Notes: generated by a model from the letters alone, not told the origin. DNA of 64,000 nucleotides from Psychrobacter sp. LV10R520-6 (GCF_900182925.1 NZ_LT900024.1:992001-1056000); one strand, 5' to 3'. Shown: positions 38,356 through 49,208, numbered from the stretch's first letter. Numbers and translations are program-made.

Positions 38356-39216
38356 ATGACCACCGAACAGCACATTCTAGCTTGTATTGATGGATCAGCA
38401 GTTACTGAGTCTGTTTGTGACTATGCTGCATGGTATGCCAGTCGATTAACCTTACCGGTTGGGTTACTGCATGTTAGTGATATCCCTGCGTCGATTAGGC
38501 GTGACTTGTCAGGCGCGATAGGGGTGAATAGTCGCCAGTTTCTATTAGAAGAATTAACCGATCTAGATGAACAAAGAGCGAAGGTTGTTAACAGCTATAG
38601 TAATGCCTTAGTACAAGATGCAAAAAGCCATATCAACAGCAATTTTGATGTAGAAGTCAGCGTTTACCAACGCCGCGGCAAGCTATTACCCGCTATTGAA
38701 CACTTTGAAGCAAAAAATCGCGCCATTGTTATGGGACGACGCGGAGAAGATCATAAAAATGATCGAATCAATATTGGTAGCCAAATCGAAACGGTGGCAC
38801 GCGCATCACACATACCTATCCTGATTTGCTCAGAGGAGTTTGCCACACCTACCTCATACATGATCGCATTTGATGGCAGTAAAACGGCTATTAAGGCCAC
38901 ACAAATGGTAGCTAAGAGTCCGCTGTTAAAAGGCATGCAAGGCCATATTGTGATGATAGGCAATCATGATGATTCCTCCAAAGAAAGCTTAGCGGCGGCA
39001 GTGGAGCACTTAACGTCATCGGGCTATATGATAGAGGCTCATCATTTACCTGATTCTGATGCCGTTGATACACTACTAACGTTTCAAGTAGAAAATGATA
39101 TTGATATCATCGTGGTTGGTGCTTATGGACGTTCTAAATGGCGACAATTATTTCTTGGGAGCACGACTACGGAGATTATTGCCAGCACGCTCTCACCCGT
39201 TATTTTAGTACGCTAG
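38356..39216 (+). CDS. Tandem-domain universal stress protein
   Basis: A 286-residue protein with two Usp domains. Both halves carry a nucleotide-binding pattern: MGRRGEDH ... IGSQIE in the first, GAYGRSKWRQLFLGS (GxxGx9GS) in the second, so both may bind ATP. AAGGA precedes the ATG. It is paired with the SulP gene, an arrangement that suggests a role in ion or pH stress; that role is inference. Confidence 0.88.
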   Translation: MTTEQHILACIDGSAVTESVCDYAAWYASRLTLPVGLLHVSDIPASIRRDLSGAIGVNSRQFLLEELTDLDEQRAKVVNSYSNALVQDAKSHINSNFDVEVSVYQRRGKLLPAIEHFEAKNRAIVMGRRGEDHKNDRINIGSQIETVARASHIPILICSEEFATPTSYMIAFDGSKTAIKATQMVAKSPLLKGMQGHIVMIGNHDDSSKESLAAAVEHLTSSGYMIEAHHLPDSDAVDTLLTFQVENDIDIIVVGAYGRSKWRQLFLGSTTTEIIASTLSPVILVR

Positions 39217-39251
39217 GTTAGTGCATTAAAGGGCAACGTACGTGAAAATAC

Positions 39252-40124
39252 TTATGGTTTAGATAAGTGTTCCATTAGATAATCTACCAACAACCTGATT
39301 TTTGGTGACAAATGACGATTGTGGGGATAAACCGCCCATATTTCTTCTCTATGTTCTCTGTAGGTATCCAGTAAGCTTATCAGCTCTCCTGACTCTAGGT
39401 GTGTTTGCACGTAGTAGTCAGGCAGCTGCACGATGCCGAGCCCTTTTAAAGCGGCATCAACTAAGCTATAACCGCTGTTATAACGTACAGTACCAGTCAC
39501 ACGAACATTCCGCTCCTTACCAGCTTCCTTAAAATGCCAGTAGTCCAAGGTGCCAAGCAGGCAGTTATGTTGAACAAGCTCAGTCAGAGAATGCGGTATA
39601 CCGTATTTTTCAATATAGGATGGCGACGCGCAGACAAAATTGGTACGGCTACTGAGCTTTTTGGCCATCATGGTAGAATCGCGTAGCTTGCCAATACGAA
39701 TCGCTAAATCATAGCCACCTTCAATCAAATCGATTTTTTGATTGCTTAAAAAGGCGGTCACTTCAATATCACTATATTGCAACATAAAATCATTCATCAA
39801 TGGTAATAGCTGCCGCTCCCCATAAGTGACAGGGGCGGTCAACTTGATCATACCTTGCGGTTTCGATTGCAGATTACTTACCGCTTGTTCAGCCGCATCC
39901 AAGCCGTCGAGCACACCGCGGCAGTGCTGATAAAATACCCGGCCTTCTTCCGTTAACGATACCCGACGCGTGGTGCGATACAGTAATTTAATATTGAGGC
40001 GCTGCTCTAAGGCGCTCACCTGCCGACTCACTTGGGCGGTTGAGATGCTTAACTTTTTTGCCGCCTGAGTAAAGCTCTCATATTCTGTAACATAGACGAA
40101 CTCACTGATGCCATCCCACTTCAT
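39252..40124 (-). CDS. LysR-family regulator divergent from frmA
   Basis: An N-terminal winged helix-turn-helix (residues about 1-60: FTQAAKKLSISTAQVSRQVSALEQRL) is followed by an effector domain, about 290 residues in all. The frame extends to a GTG at 40136, but the ATG at 40124 (MKWDGISEF) is closer to the family start. It is divergent from the formaldehyde dehydrogenase gene, the usual place for its controller. A 7-bp inverted repeat lies between them (40225-40248). Confidence 0.9.
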   Translation of the reverse strand: MKWDGISEFVYVTEYESFTQAAKKLSISTAQVSRQVSALEQRLNIKLLYRTTRRVSLTEEGRVFYQHCRGVLDGLDAAEQAVSNLQSKPQGMIKLTAPVTYGERQLLPLMNDFMLQYSDIEVTAFLSNQKIDLIEGGYDLAIRIGKLRDSTMMAKKLSSRTNFVCASPSYIEKYGIPHSLTELVQHNCLLGTLDYWHFKEAGKERNVRVTGTVRYNSGYSLVDAALKGLGIVQLPDYYVQTHLESGELISLLDTYREHREEIWAVYPHNRHLSPKIRLLVDYLMEHLSKP

Positions 40125-40224
40125 GATTATTACCACTGTGTAAAAGATAATTTCAAATAGAGTATATTATCATTAGTGTAGAAATAATGTAAAATGGCAA
40201 CATAAATTAAAACAGCTTCTAATC

Positions 40225-40248
40225 TATTAGCGCTGAAGCCTGCTAATA
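40225..40248. promoter_or_regulatory. Candidate operator between lysR and frmA
   Basis: TATTAGC and GCTAATA form a perfect 7-bp inverted repeat with a ten-base gap, in the middle of the divergent intergenic region. The shape suits a LysR-type dimer site. Not proven. Confidence 0.5.
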
Positions 40249-40399
40249 TAAAGAAAGCACAATGAGTTGAATGTTTCCTTTTCGGAAGTAGTGAGAATAC
40301 TCCCTGTCACGTCAAAAGAGATGGATAGTGTCACTCAACCGCAAATGCGTATTTTAGAGCGACGCCTGTATTTAACAGGCTACAATAATTAATTATTAA

Positions 40400-41563
<1,164 letters not shown>

Positions 41564-41595
41564 GTTATAGCTATTTGGTCAAAGTAGTTAAATCA

Positions 41596-41638
41596 TAAAA
41601 ATGCTGTCCCACTAATAATTTACGGGGGCAGCATTTTT
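41596..41638 (+). terminator. Terminator after frmA
   Basis: AAAAATGCTG with CCC pairs with GGG and CAGCATTTTT around an AT-rich loop, about 35 bases after the frmA stop. Confidence 0.8.
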
Positions 41639-41720
41639 CGTTTAAGAAATCTATTTGAAGAGGTCGGTTTTAAATAAGCTGGTTATCTAGCCGCACTGTA
41701 TCTGTTTTCGAATGAACCGA

Positions 41721-42539
41721 CTATATCAACTCACTGCTGGGAATAATACCGAACAGCCGCTTATACTCTCGGCTGAATTGACTCGGACTCTCGTAATCTA
41801 TTTGCATGGCAATTTGCGATATTTGTTCCTCACCGAGTTGAATCAGTCGCCGTGCCTCCATCAACCGTAAGCTTTTTTGATATTGTAGCGGACTTAATTG
41901 AGTAATCTCTTTGAAATATTGATGGAACCCTGAGACACTCATACCGCAGCTACTGGCTAGATCTTCTATTACCACCAGTTCACTCAAATGTGTCTTAAGC
42001 CAATCGGTGGCTTGGGTAATGCGATGCGTATGACTGCCATTGACCACCAACTGTCGTAACTTTTCTCCTTTCTGCGCCATAAGCAATCGATAATAGATCT
42101 CTTGCTGAATTAATGACGCTAAAAATACAATATCATTTGGATAATTGAGCAAATCAATCAAGCGCTCAAATACTGAAAGTACAGTGTCCTCTAATGGCCA
42201 TTTTATACCCAAATACCGCTTGTTTATGCTTTGCTTGGGGGGGGGTATCTTGGCTAGGACTTCTCTAATTGTGGTAAGGTTTAACTTCATGGATAAAACG
42301 ATAACAGGCGTCTCTATCGTAGCGTGCTCAATATGCAAACTGATAGGGATGTTGACTGGGCAAAACATTAAATGACTGTCATCGAAATACTGACACTCTG
42401 TGCCTAGGTAAATCTCTCGCTCCCTTTGTAAAACGATGCATATGCTTGGCTCTTGGACATAGCTAACCATGTCACTGGGTCTATCTGCACAACAAAAAAA
42501 CAAACTCGAAACGGTAGATTCAATAGTTTTATTTTTGAG
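41721..42539 (-). pseudogene. AraC-family regulator, 5'-truncated
   Basis: The protein has the AraC_N ligand domain (YVQEPSICIVLQ, then YLGTECQYFDD) and a C-terminal double helix-turn-helix (VIEDLASSCGMSVSGFHQYFKE and IAMQIDYESPSQFSREYKRLFG). The frame continues upstream to 42758, but those 73 or so codons are antisense to an ohr fragment and are not family sequence. About 20 residues expected before IESTVSS are missing, and no start with a ribosome site is seen at the junction. The first internal Met lies 22 residues or so downstream. The gene has probably lost its 5' end and promoter; a shortened product cannot be excluded. Confidence 0.75.
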
Positions 42540-42814
42540 CAGTAATGGGCTATGCGGCCTGTTTTGATAGTGCGTTGAGTATGACGGCACAACAATTAAA
42601 ACTGCCAGTAACGTCATCAAAAACCTCTGCCCAAGTGGGTATTGGCATGAAAGCTGATGGCAGCTATAACTTGGACATCGATTTATATGTTGAAGTATCC
42701 GGTATCGACGAGGAACAAGCGCAAACATTGATCGAAGCCACGCATCAAGTGTGCCCATACTCTAATGCCACTCGCGGCAATGTAGACACACGCTTAGAGG
42801 TTACTGTGGTTTAA
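42540..42814 (+). pseudogene. ohr: Organic hydroperoxide resistance protein, C-terminal fragment
   Basis: From an ATG at 42545 the frame encodes 89 residues matching the C-terminal two thirds of Ohr (OsmC family). The first redox cysteine is in GYAACFDSAL and the second in HQVCPYSNATRGN. Intact Ohr has about 140 residues; the N-terminal 50, which complete the dimer fold, are absent. Upstream sequence switches abruptly to the truncated araC-family gene on the other strand. It keeps its own terminator downstream. Most likely a deletion remnant. Confidence 0.85.
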
Positions 42815-42913
42815 TCAGTATTAACGGTTTGACGTACAAATTCAGATTTGCCATAGCGTTGGGAAACAACCAATTGAAAAGCTAAATATTTTTTCAATAC
42901 ATATCCTGACAAT

Positions 42914-42959
42914 AAAAAAACGCCCGTAGCTCCAGTGTTCTGAGTTACGGGCGTTTTTT
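42914..42959 (+). terminator. Terminator after the ohr fragment
   Basis: AAAAAACGCCCGTAGCTC pairs with GAGTTACGGGCGTTTTTT around a nine-base loop: a long, strong, symmetric hairpin that also suits the minus-strand gene at 43033. Confidence 0.93.
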
Positions 42960-43032
42960 ATTCAGCGCAGTATAGTTGAGAAGGCAAGAATTGACAGGGC
43001 AGACGTGAATGTGAAATATACCTTGATAAGTA

Positions 43033-43557
43033 TTAGTGCTTTTTCGTCTCACCAACCACTTTATCCATAACGGCAAATAATAGGCCAGATATTACGAATG
43101 TCATGTGAATAATGACTTTCCACATGAGTTTATCAGCATCGAGATCACTCATTTCAGTAGAGATGTCCATAAATGACTTTAAAAGATCAATCGCAGAAAT
43201 GGCAACGATAGCGCCAATAAGCTTTAGTTTGAGACCAGAAAAATCGACCTTACCCATCCAGCTAGGCCGATCAACATGATCACCGATGTCGATTTTTGAG
43301 ACAAAAATCTCGTAGCCGCTGAATATTATGATGAGTAACAAGCTGGCAACCAAGGAGATATCGACCAGCACCAGTATATCGACGATGACGTTTGCCTCAG
43401 AGGCGGTCCAGATATTGGCAAACATATACCAAAGTTTTTGGACAAATTTGACAAATAATAAAATAATGCCCAGAACCAAACCTAAGTAAAAAGGTGCCAG
43501 CAGCCAGCGACTACTAAAGATAGTTTGTTCTAAAGGTTTTTCGAGCTTTTTTAACAT
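43033..43557 (-). CDS. UPF0114 (YqhA-like) membrane protein
   Basis: A 174-residue inner-membrane protein with about four spans (FYLGLVLGIILLFVKFV, ILVLVDISLVASLLLIIIFSGYE, LKLIGAIVAISAIDLL, a final one near VIIHMTFVISGLLFAV). It matches the YqhA/UPF0114 family, including LFVKFVQKLW and the E-F-x-S-K-I-D loop (EIFVSKIDIGDHVDRPSWM). Biochemical function unknown. AAGAGA precedes the ATG. Confidence 0.88.
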   Translation of the reverse strand: MLKKLEKPLEQTIFSSRWLLAPFYLGLVLGIILLFVKFVQKLWYMFANIWTASEANVIVDILVLVDISLVASLLLIIIFSGYEIFVSKIDIGDHVDRPSWMGKVDFSGLKLKLIGAIVAISAIDLLKSFMDISTEMSDLDADKLMWKVIIHMTFVISGLLFAVMDKVVGETKKH

Positions 43558-43638
43558 ATAGATCTCTTGATGATCGGAGTAGCGCTGTTTCTATTGCCGT
43601 TGTTGTTATGCTATAGGAGACTGTCAACACACTGCGAT

Positions 43639-44529
43639 TTAAGCTTTAACCGTCTTTTTATTTAAAACAAATATTGATACTGCGCCCAAAATTACGGCGC
43701 TTGCCACTATAAACCGCATGGTCAAGGGTTCAGATAAGAAAAGCATGCCAGCAATAGCGGCCAGTACAGGGACACAAAATTGCACTACTGCCGCTTGCGT
43801 ACTCTTTAGTAGTGGCATGGCAACGTACCAAAGGCTGTAACCTATACCAGAGGCAACCGCACCTGAAAGACACGCCAGCAGAACCCCTTCTATACTAACT
43901 TCTACTAAGTAACTCATTCCTGCTAACAGTAGTATCGGAATAGCGACGAGGCTTCTGATAAAATTAAAGCCAGTTGTCCGTAGTGGTGACACGCACACTT
44001 TACCGCGGATGCTATAGATGCCCCAGGCCGCGCCACTTATTGCCATGATCATAGCACCAAGTAGCGAGGGTACTGCCGCTGAAGGGAGCATCAAGTAAAT
44101 AAAACCTGCGAGCGCCACCAAAAGTGCCCCCCATTGTAGGGTACTCAGCTGCTCTTTTTGATAAATACCCCAACCAATCATGGTCAGTTGCACCGCTGAA
44201 AACAAAATAAGCGCCCCAGTGCCGGTGTCTAGCTCCACATACGCAATCGAAAAACAAAGGGCATAAACCACTAAGCTAACACTACTGAGCCAACTGCCTT
44301 TGTCTTTTAAAATGGCATTATTGAGCATATCGTCGTTTTTTGCGCTCTTACGTCGTATATTATAAGTATAGACCGTCATGATAATACCAAGGCAGACCGC
44401 GCCGCTCAGTAGCCGAATAATGGTAAAATTCCAAGGATCAATATAGCCTCCTGCTAAGGCCATTCTGCATAGGAGAGAATTTGCGGCAAATGCCATCAAG
44501 GCAATAATTGTGTATAAGGTGGCTTTCAA
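43639..44529 (-). CDS. EamA/DMT-family transporter
   Basis: A 296-residue inner-membrane protein with about ten hydrophobic helices in two EamA repeats, as in drug/metabolite exporters. The first repeat starts TIIALMAFAANSLLCR and the second GAMIMAISGAAWGIYSIRGK. The start is a TTG with AGGA eight bases upstream. Its ribosome site begins within the stop codon of the truncated LysE gene, so it may have been coupled to that gene. Substrate unknown. Confidence 0.85.
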   Translation of the reverse strand: MKATLYTIIALMAFAANSLLCRMALAGGYIDPWNFTIIRLLSGAVCLGIIMTVYTYNIRRKSAKNDDMLNNAILKDKGSWLSSVSLVVYALCFSIAYVELDTGTGALILFSAVQLTMIGWGIYQKEQLSTLQWGALLVALAGFIYLMLPSAAVPSLLGAMIMAISGAAWGIYSIRGKVCVSPLRTTGFNFIRSLVAIPILLLAGMSYLVEVSIEGVLLACLSGAVASGIGYSLWYVAMPLLKSTQAAVVQFCVPVLAAIAGMLFLSEPLTMRFIVASAVILGAVSIFVLNKKTVKA

Positions 44530-44538
44530 AAATAATTC

Positions 44539-44841
44539 CTAATAAGATATAACAAGCGTAGCGCAAACCACATTCCAAGCTAAGGAACCAAGATACAAAG
44601 CACCTGCAACCCGAACGATGTCATATGTGACTGGAACAGCCTTGAATAAAGTGGCCAAACCTAATGCCGAAGCGAACATATAAAATACGAACCCAAGACC
44701 AATTCCTGCCAGCGAAATCGTACCTGCTAATCGACCTTGAGAAATAGATCTTGAGGTCAAACATAACATGTTGGGCCCCGGTGTTAGCACAATTCCTAAT
44801 GCTATTACGGCCACAGCAGCTAAGCTTCCACTTGTAATCAT
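44539..44841 (-). pseudogene. LysE-family exporter, truncated
   Basis: The first 90 residues match RhtB/LysE amino-acid exporters: VIALGIVLTPGPNMLCLTSRS, SLAGIGLGFVFYMFASALG and DIVRVAGALYLGSLAW. A normal protein has about 205 residues. Here the sequence leaves the family after SLAW and ends 10 residues later at a TAG. The second half is not found nearby. The DMT-transporter gene begins at once, so a deletion joined the two loci. Confidence 0.8.
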
Positions 44842-44972
44842 ACATTAACGCCTTTTAATGGTAGTTAAAGTCTAAAAAAGTGATTAGTAGGTTAACAATA
44901 ACGTAACTCAACGAACGGTAAACCGAAGGAAGCCTCATTTACTATATAAATAGCCTAAGCAATACATTTTAA

Positions 44973-45557
44973 TTAATTGAAATATTTTAACCATCTTACT
45001 ACCTGTCGAACTCTGTCATCTCTATTCCCGCCAATCCGTCGAAACTGCTTATCGTGGCGATCGAACTCATCAGCAAAACGGGCGCTTATCTCTTTGCGTT
45101 CATGTGGGCTATCCCGTAAGTCGTCGGCAACCCAAGGGATATCGACTTCGGTGAGTAAAATTAAGTCATAATAATGTACTAATGCAGCTTGCGTAATGGC
45201 ATTAGGACAATCGCCATAGTACCAGTTGGCATAAATCATCAACTCAAACAGACTGGTATCACAAAACAAATAGCCAGTAGTTTGTTCGGCCTGTTTCGCT
45301 AGTCTGTTTTCTAAGTCTATCTGGCCTTGAGCTATGGGCAATAAATCGTCCCAGGTACAGGTTTTTTGCTCTCTGTCCCATTTCGCCTGCAAATAGGTGC
45401 GCATATATTCTGGCACCCAGTGGCTATCAAAATGCGTCGCCAAATCCCGACATAAGCTGGTCTTGCCAGTACTTTCTGCGCCTAAGATGGCAATTTTGAT
45501 CACCGATTCAGGCGTATGCTGCGTTAAATTGAAGGCGGTAGCGTCGTTGCCATTCAT
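44973..45557 (-). CDS. NadR-like ribosylnicotinamide kinase
   Basis: A P-loop kinase of about 195 residues matching the RNK domain of NadR. Walker A is GAESTGKTSLCRDL. Other family segments are WVPEYMRTYL, FCDTSLFELMIYANWYYG and LLTEVDIPWVADDLRDSPHER. It lacks the DNA-binding and adenylyltransferase domains of E. coli NadR. The frame opens at a TTG (45575); the in-frame ATG at 45557 is preferred. It overlaps the end of pnuC by 50 bases, which implies translational coupling. It would phosphorylate nicotinamide riboside brought in by PnuC. Confidence 0.85.
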   Translation of the reverse strand: MNGNDATAFNLTQHTPESVIKIAILGAESTGKTSLCRDLATHFDSHWVPEYMRTYLQAKWDREQKTCTWDDLLPIAQGQIDLENRLAKQAEQTTGYLFCDTSLFELMIYANWYYGDCPNAITQAALVHYYDLILLTEVDIPWVADDLRDSPHERKEISARFADEFDRHDKQFRRIGGNRDDRVRQVVRWLKYFN

Positions 45558-46248
45558 AATATGCCCAGATTGCAATGAGAGTAAACACCACGTACTGTAG
45601 TGCGGTAAAGGTCAGTCCTTTATAGAAGTACAGCGGCACTGAAATCGCATCAGCCACTATCCATAGTAGCCAGTGCTCAATTTTGCGGCTTGCCATTAAC
45701 CACATTGCCATCAAAAATAGGGCAGTGGTCAGCATATCGGTATAATCGACCCAAGTAAATAAGTGTAGACCTAACACCGCGCCATCAAAGCTAAAGTTAT
45801 TATTGATTACTGGTCGGAAATAATAAATTAAAGCGACAAACACTACTGTTGCAAAGGCAATCCCTGCTAGAATAGGTATGTCGCGTGACTGGATATGCTC
45901 AATGCGTACCTTGTTTTGAGACTGCTGGTCTGGCTGCTGGCTGTTGCCCTGACTCACTTTGGCTTTCTGACTGATACAGGTTTTGCTCTTTGACCAATTG
46001 ACCCAGCCATATAAGCTCATTACCGTGTAATAGGCATTGATGAACATATCGCCAAACAGCTGCCATTTCCATAACAGATAAACGAAAATAGCGGTACTTA
46101 CCAAACCGATAGGGAAGACCAAAATATTAGTCTTGCGGGCAAGCAGCACACTTGCCACGCCAAACACCACCGCAATCAGTTCCAGCACAATAAACAGCAT
46201 GGGATAATCAGCATACTGTCCGAATAGCCAATCAAAAAACCCTATCAT
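45508..46248 (-). CDS. pnuC: Nicotinamide riboside transporter PnuC
   Basis: A 246-residue inner-membrane protein with about seven spans. The N-terminal half ends in NAYYTVMSLYGWVNWSK, and the C-terminal half contains ADAISVPLYFYKGL and WAYYEWQRRY, both typical of PnuC. A hydrophilic Gln/Ser-rich loop (about residues 90-115) separates the halves. AAGGAG lies before the ATG. It is overlapped by the RNK gene, and together they form a minimal NAD-salvage unit. Confidence 0.92.
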   Translation of the reverse strand: MIGFFDWLFGQYADYPMLFIVLELIAVVFGVASVLLARKTNILVFPIGLVSTAIFVYLLWKWQLFGDMFINAYYTVMSLYGWVNWSKSKTCISQKAKVSQGNSQQPDQQSQNKVRIEHIQSRDIPILAGIAFATVVFVALIYYFRPVINNNFSFDGAVLGLHLFTWVDYTDMLTTALFLMAMWLMASRKIEHWLLWIVADAISVPLYFYKGLTFTALQYVVFTLIAIWAYYEWQRRYRLQFNAAYA

Positions 46249-46527
46249 TGCATCTCCTTTTATTGTCTGTAAAACTCAAGATTTTAATTTTTGGTAATTA
46301 TATAGTAGGTAGGCCAAAATTAAGCCAATCTTTACCCGTTATCTACTTGAAATAGATTATTTGTAACAAAGTATTAGAAAAAATATAATATTCAGGCATA
46401 ATAAAGACATTGATTTTAAGTTTACAGTTATTCACCGAACCATTATTCATTGAAAGTAGCCTGCGCTATTTTCTCTCCCTTTTATGCTTATTCATAAGCG
46501 ACACAGTAGTAGACAAGGAAGCTTATC

Positions 46528-47673
46528 ATGACGATTTGTATCACCGGCACTGGCCTGTATATCCCCCCTTATAGCATCAGTAACGAAGAGCTGGTATTGT
46601 CATTCAACCAGTATGTCGATAACTATAACGAACAACATGCTGACGAGATAGCCGCAGAGACGGTTACGCCGATTCAGCATTCATCGGCTGAGTTTATTGA
46701 AAAAGTATCTGGTATTCAATCACGCTATGTGATGGAAAAAGACGGTATTTTAAACCCTGAAATCATGGCTCCGGTTATTGCCTATCGCAACTTAGGCGAA
46801 GAGCTTTCCATCATGGCTGAAATGGGTGCAGCAGTGCTTAGAGACGCGCTAGCAGATGCTGGACTAGAAGCCAATGATCTGGACGGTATTATTCTTGCCT
46901 GCTCAAACTTCCAGCGTACGTATCCAGCAGTAGCTATCGAGATTCAGAACGAAATCGGTATGATTGGCGGTTTCGCTTATGATATGAACGTAGCTTGTAG
47001 TGCCGCGACCTTTGGTTTATCACAAGCACACGGCTCAATCGTATCGGGTCTTGCCAAACGGGTGGCCGTAGTCAACGTTGAGATTACTTCCGCGCATCTC
47101 AACTGGCGCAACCGTGATAGCCACTTTATCTTTGGTGATGTCGCAACCGCTTGTATCGTAGAAGAACTTGATACGCCAAAAGGTTATGAGATTCTCAACT
47201 CTAAGCTATTTACTGAGTTTTCAATCAATATCAAAAACGAATACGGCTTTATGGATCGCTCAGAGTTCTTAGCTGCCGAAACGCAGATGTATCCGGATAT
47301 CAAAGAGCCAGTAACAGACAAGCTATTCTTACAGAATGGCCGCAAAGTGTTTCGTGAAGTCTGTCCAAAGGTGTCAGAGATCATCACCGAGCACTTGCAT
47401 GAAAATGACTTGCAAGCGAGTGATGTGAAGATGATGTGGCTACATCAAGCCAATGCCAATATGCTGGACTTAATTTTACGCACTGTGGTTGGACGTGATG
47501 CGGATAAAGCCATTGCTCCAAGCGTAATTGCTGAATTTGCCAATACCAGTTCAGCCAGCCCGATGATTGTATTCCATCGCTACAAAGGTTCACTACAATC
47601 AGGTGATCTAGGGGTGATTTGCTCGTTTGGTGCCGGTTACTCGATTGGTTCAGTCTTAGTACGTAAAGTTTAA
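46528..47673 (+). CDS. Beta-ketoacyl-ACP synthase III family protein
   Basis: A 381-residue condensing enzyme of the thiolase fold. The active-site Cys is in NVACSAATFGL, the His in WLHQANANML and the Asn in FANTSSASP, so the Cys-His-Asn triad is complete. It is longer than typical FabH (about 320) because of inserts after the N-terminal strand and near residue 220. It resembles the Pseudomonas PA3286 type, which primes synthesis with octanoyl-CoA; that comparison is from memory. AAGGAAG precedes the ATG. Confidence 0.85.
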   Translation: MTICITGTGLYIPPYSISNEELVLSFNQYVDNYNEQHADEIAAETVTPIQHSSAEFIEKVSGIQSRYVMEKDGILNPEIMAPVIAYRNLGEELSIMAEMGAAVLRDALADAGLEANDLDGIILACSNFQRTYPAVAIEIQNEIGMIGGFAYDMNVACSAATFGLSQAHGSIVSGLAKRVAVVNVEITSAHLNWRNRDSHFIFGDVATACIVEELDTPKGYEILNSKLFTEFSINIKNEYGFMDRSEFLAAETQMYPDIKEPVTDKLFLQNGRKVFREVCPKVSEIITEHLHENDLQASDVKMMWLHQANANMLDLILRTVVGRDADKAIAPSVIAEFANTSSASPMIVFHRYKGSLQSGDLGVICSFGAGYSIGSVLVRKV

Positions 47674-47736
47674 AATCTGAGACTATAAGCTTAAGTAACT
47701 AACTTACTCGCACTATCAAAACTGAAGCGCACTATC

Positions 47737-47768
47737 AAAATAGCCAAGAGCAATCTTGGCTATTTTTT
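47737..47768 (+). terminator. Terminator after the KASIII gene
   Basis: AAAATAGCCAAGA pairs with TCTTGGCTATTTT around GCAA, followed by more T. Confidence 0.92.
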
Positions 47769-47864
47769 ATGGTTTGGATTTTTATTATTATTGCTCGTTG
47801 AGGATAGTTATTGAGCTTATTTAGAGACCTTTGACGATATAAGCGCTAAGTTTACGCAGGGGTT

Positions 47865-47893
47865 TTAATTTAACTGCAAAAATTTGCTATAAT
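47865..47893 (+). promoter_or_regulatory. Probable prfA promoter
   Basis: TTAATT, a 17-base spacer and a perfect TATAAT lie about 40 bases before the prfA ATG. The -10 is convincing; the -35 is weak. Confidence 0.55.
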
Positions 47894-47930
47894 CGCGGTC
47901 TTATTTCCATCATTTAGATAAAGTTGAGTT

Positions 47931-49019
47931 ATGAAAGAATCCTTGCGCCTGCGTTTAGACCAGATGGTAGATCGTTATGAAGAGGTTACTGCCTTATTAT
48001 CCGATCCTGGTGTCATTAGCGATAATAATAAATTCCGTGAACTGTCCGTTGAGCACAGCGATTTGATGGACATCACTACGCTGTGGTTGAATTATGGCCA
48101 CGCAGAAGCCGACCAAGCAGATGCCGAAGTGATGCTAGCAGACGCCTCAGATCCTGAAATGAAAGAGATGATGCATGACGAGATTGATAATGCGCGTGAT
48201 ACCATTGTACAAATGGAAGAGGCGCTCAACGTCATGATGTTGCCTAAAGACCCCAACGATAAAGTTCCAGCATTTTTGGAGATTCGTGCGGGTACAGGTG
48301 GTGATGAAGCGGCGATTTTCTCAGGTGATCTGTTTCGAATGTACCAAAAGTATGCACAGACTCAAGGGTGGACAATGGAAGTATTATCAGCCAGTGAAGG
48401 TGAGCATGGCGGTTATAAAGAGATTATTACCCGTGTATCGGGTAACAGCGTCTATGGTCGTCTAAAGTTTGAATCTGGGGTGCATCGTGTTCAGCGTGTG
48501 CCTGAGACTGAAAGCCAAGGCCGTGTACACACATCAGCTTGTACTGTGGCAGTGATGCCGGAAGTTGAGATTGATGATACGGTAGATTTAAACCCTGCAG
48601 ACATTCGTTTTGATACCTTTCGCTCGAGTGGCGCAGGTGGTCAGCATGTCAACACGACTAACTCAGCCGTACGCTTAACCCATATTCCAACTGGTACTGT
48701 AGCAGAGTGTCAGCAAGAACGTAGCCAGCATAAAAACCGCGCGCAAGCTATGAAAATGCTGATCTCAAGAATTCAACAAGTCAAAGTGCAAGCTCAGGTG
48801 GATGCAGCAGATACTATACGCCGTGACTTGGTCGGTAGCGGCGATCGTAGTGAGCGTATCCGCACTTATAACTTCCCGCAAGGGCGCATGACTGATCACC
48901 GTATTAATCTAACGCTATATAAGCTTGACGCCATTATGGAAGGCGATATGGATGAATTGCTTGATTCACTATTACGTGAGCACCAAGCAGATTTGATGGC
49001 CAGTATTGGTGGCGAGTAA
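47931..49019 (+). CDS. prfA: Peptide chain release factor 1
   Basis: RF1 ends translation at UAA and UAG. The GGQ motif is in [15 protein letters not shown]. The stop-codon-reading P-x-T tripeptide is PET in [10 protein letters not shown]. At 362 residues it is full length. The protein methyltransferase gene prmC, often next, is absent; a repeat element and a toxin-antitoxin pair follow. Confidence 0.96.
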   Translation: MKESLRLRLDQMVDRYEEVTALLSDPGVISDNNKFRELSVEHSDLMDITTLWLNYGHAEADQADAEVMLADASDPEMKEMMHDEIDNARDTIVQMEEALNVMMLPKDPNDKVPAFLEIRAGTGGDEAAIFSGDLFRMYQKYAQTQGWTMEVLSASEGEHGGYKEIITRVSGNSVYGRLKFESGVHRVQRVPETESQGRVHTSACTVAVMPEVEIDDTVDLNPADIRFDTFRSSGAGGQHVNTTNSAVRLTHIPTGTVAECQQERSQHKNRAQAMKMLISRIQQVKVQAQVDAADTIRRDLVGSGDRSERIRTYNFPQGRMTDHRINLTLYKLDAIMEGDMDELLDSLLREHQADLMASIGGE

Positions 49020-49028
49020 GTACTGTGC

Positions 49029-49168
49029 AGTCAGTTCAAAATAGAACAGATATAGATATGATAACGTGTTACTGGTACAAACTTCCCTCGCTTGCTGTGC
49101 GAATTTACTCCAGAGGCTTCGGAAAATTTATCCTAGCAGCACTGTATTCTTTTTAAGATAAATCGACT
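49029..49168 (-). repeat. Dispersed inverted-repeat element, copy C
   Basis: Third copy, in opposite orientation to those at 9281 and 33242. Read on the minus strand it gives AATACAGTGCTGCTAGG, GAAGCCTCTGGAGTA, CGCACAGCAAGCGAGG and TTTGTACCAGTAACAC, closest to copy A in the inner part. Its outer ends are AGTC and GACT in inverted orientation. It sits ten bases after prfA. Confidence 0.82.
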
Positions 49169-49208
49169 CTATTTGAGTTATATGATTCTGTGCGCTTAGT
49201 GCCTTATC

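Noticed and set aside
42540..42758. N-terminal extension of the araC-family frame
   Set aside because: These codons are antisense to the ohr fragment, which is clearly the real coding sense there.
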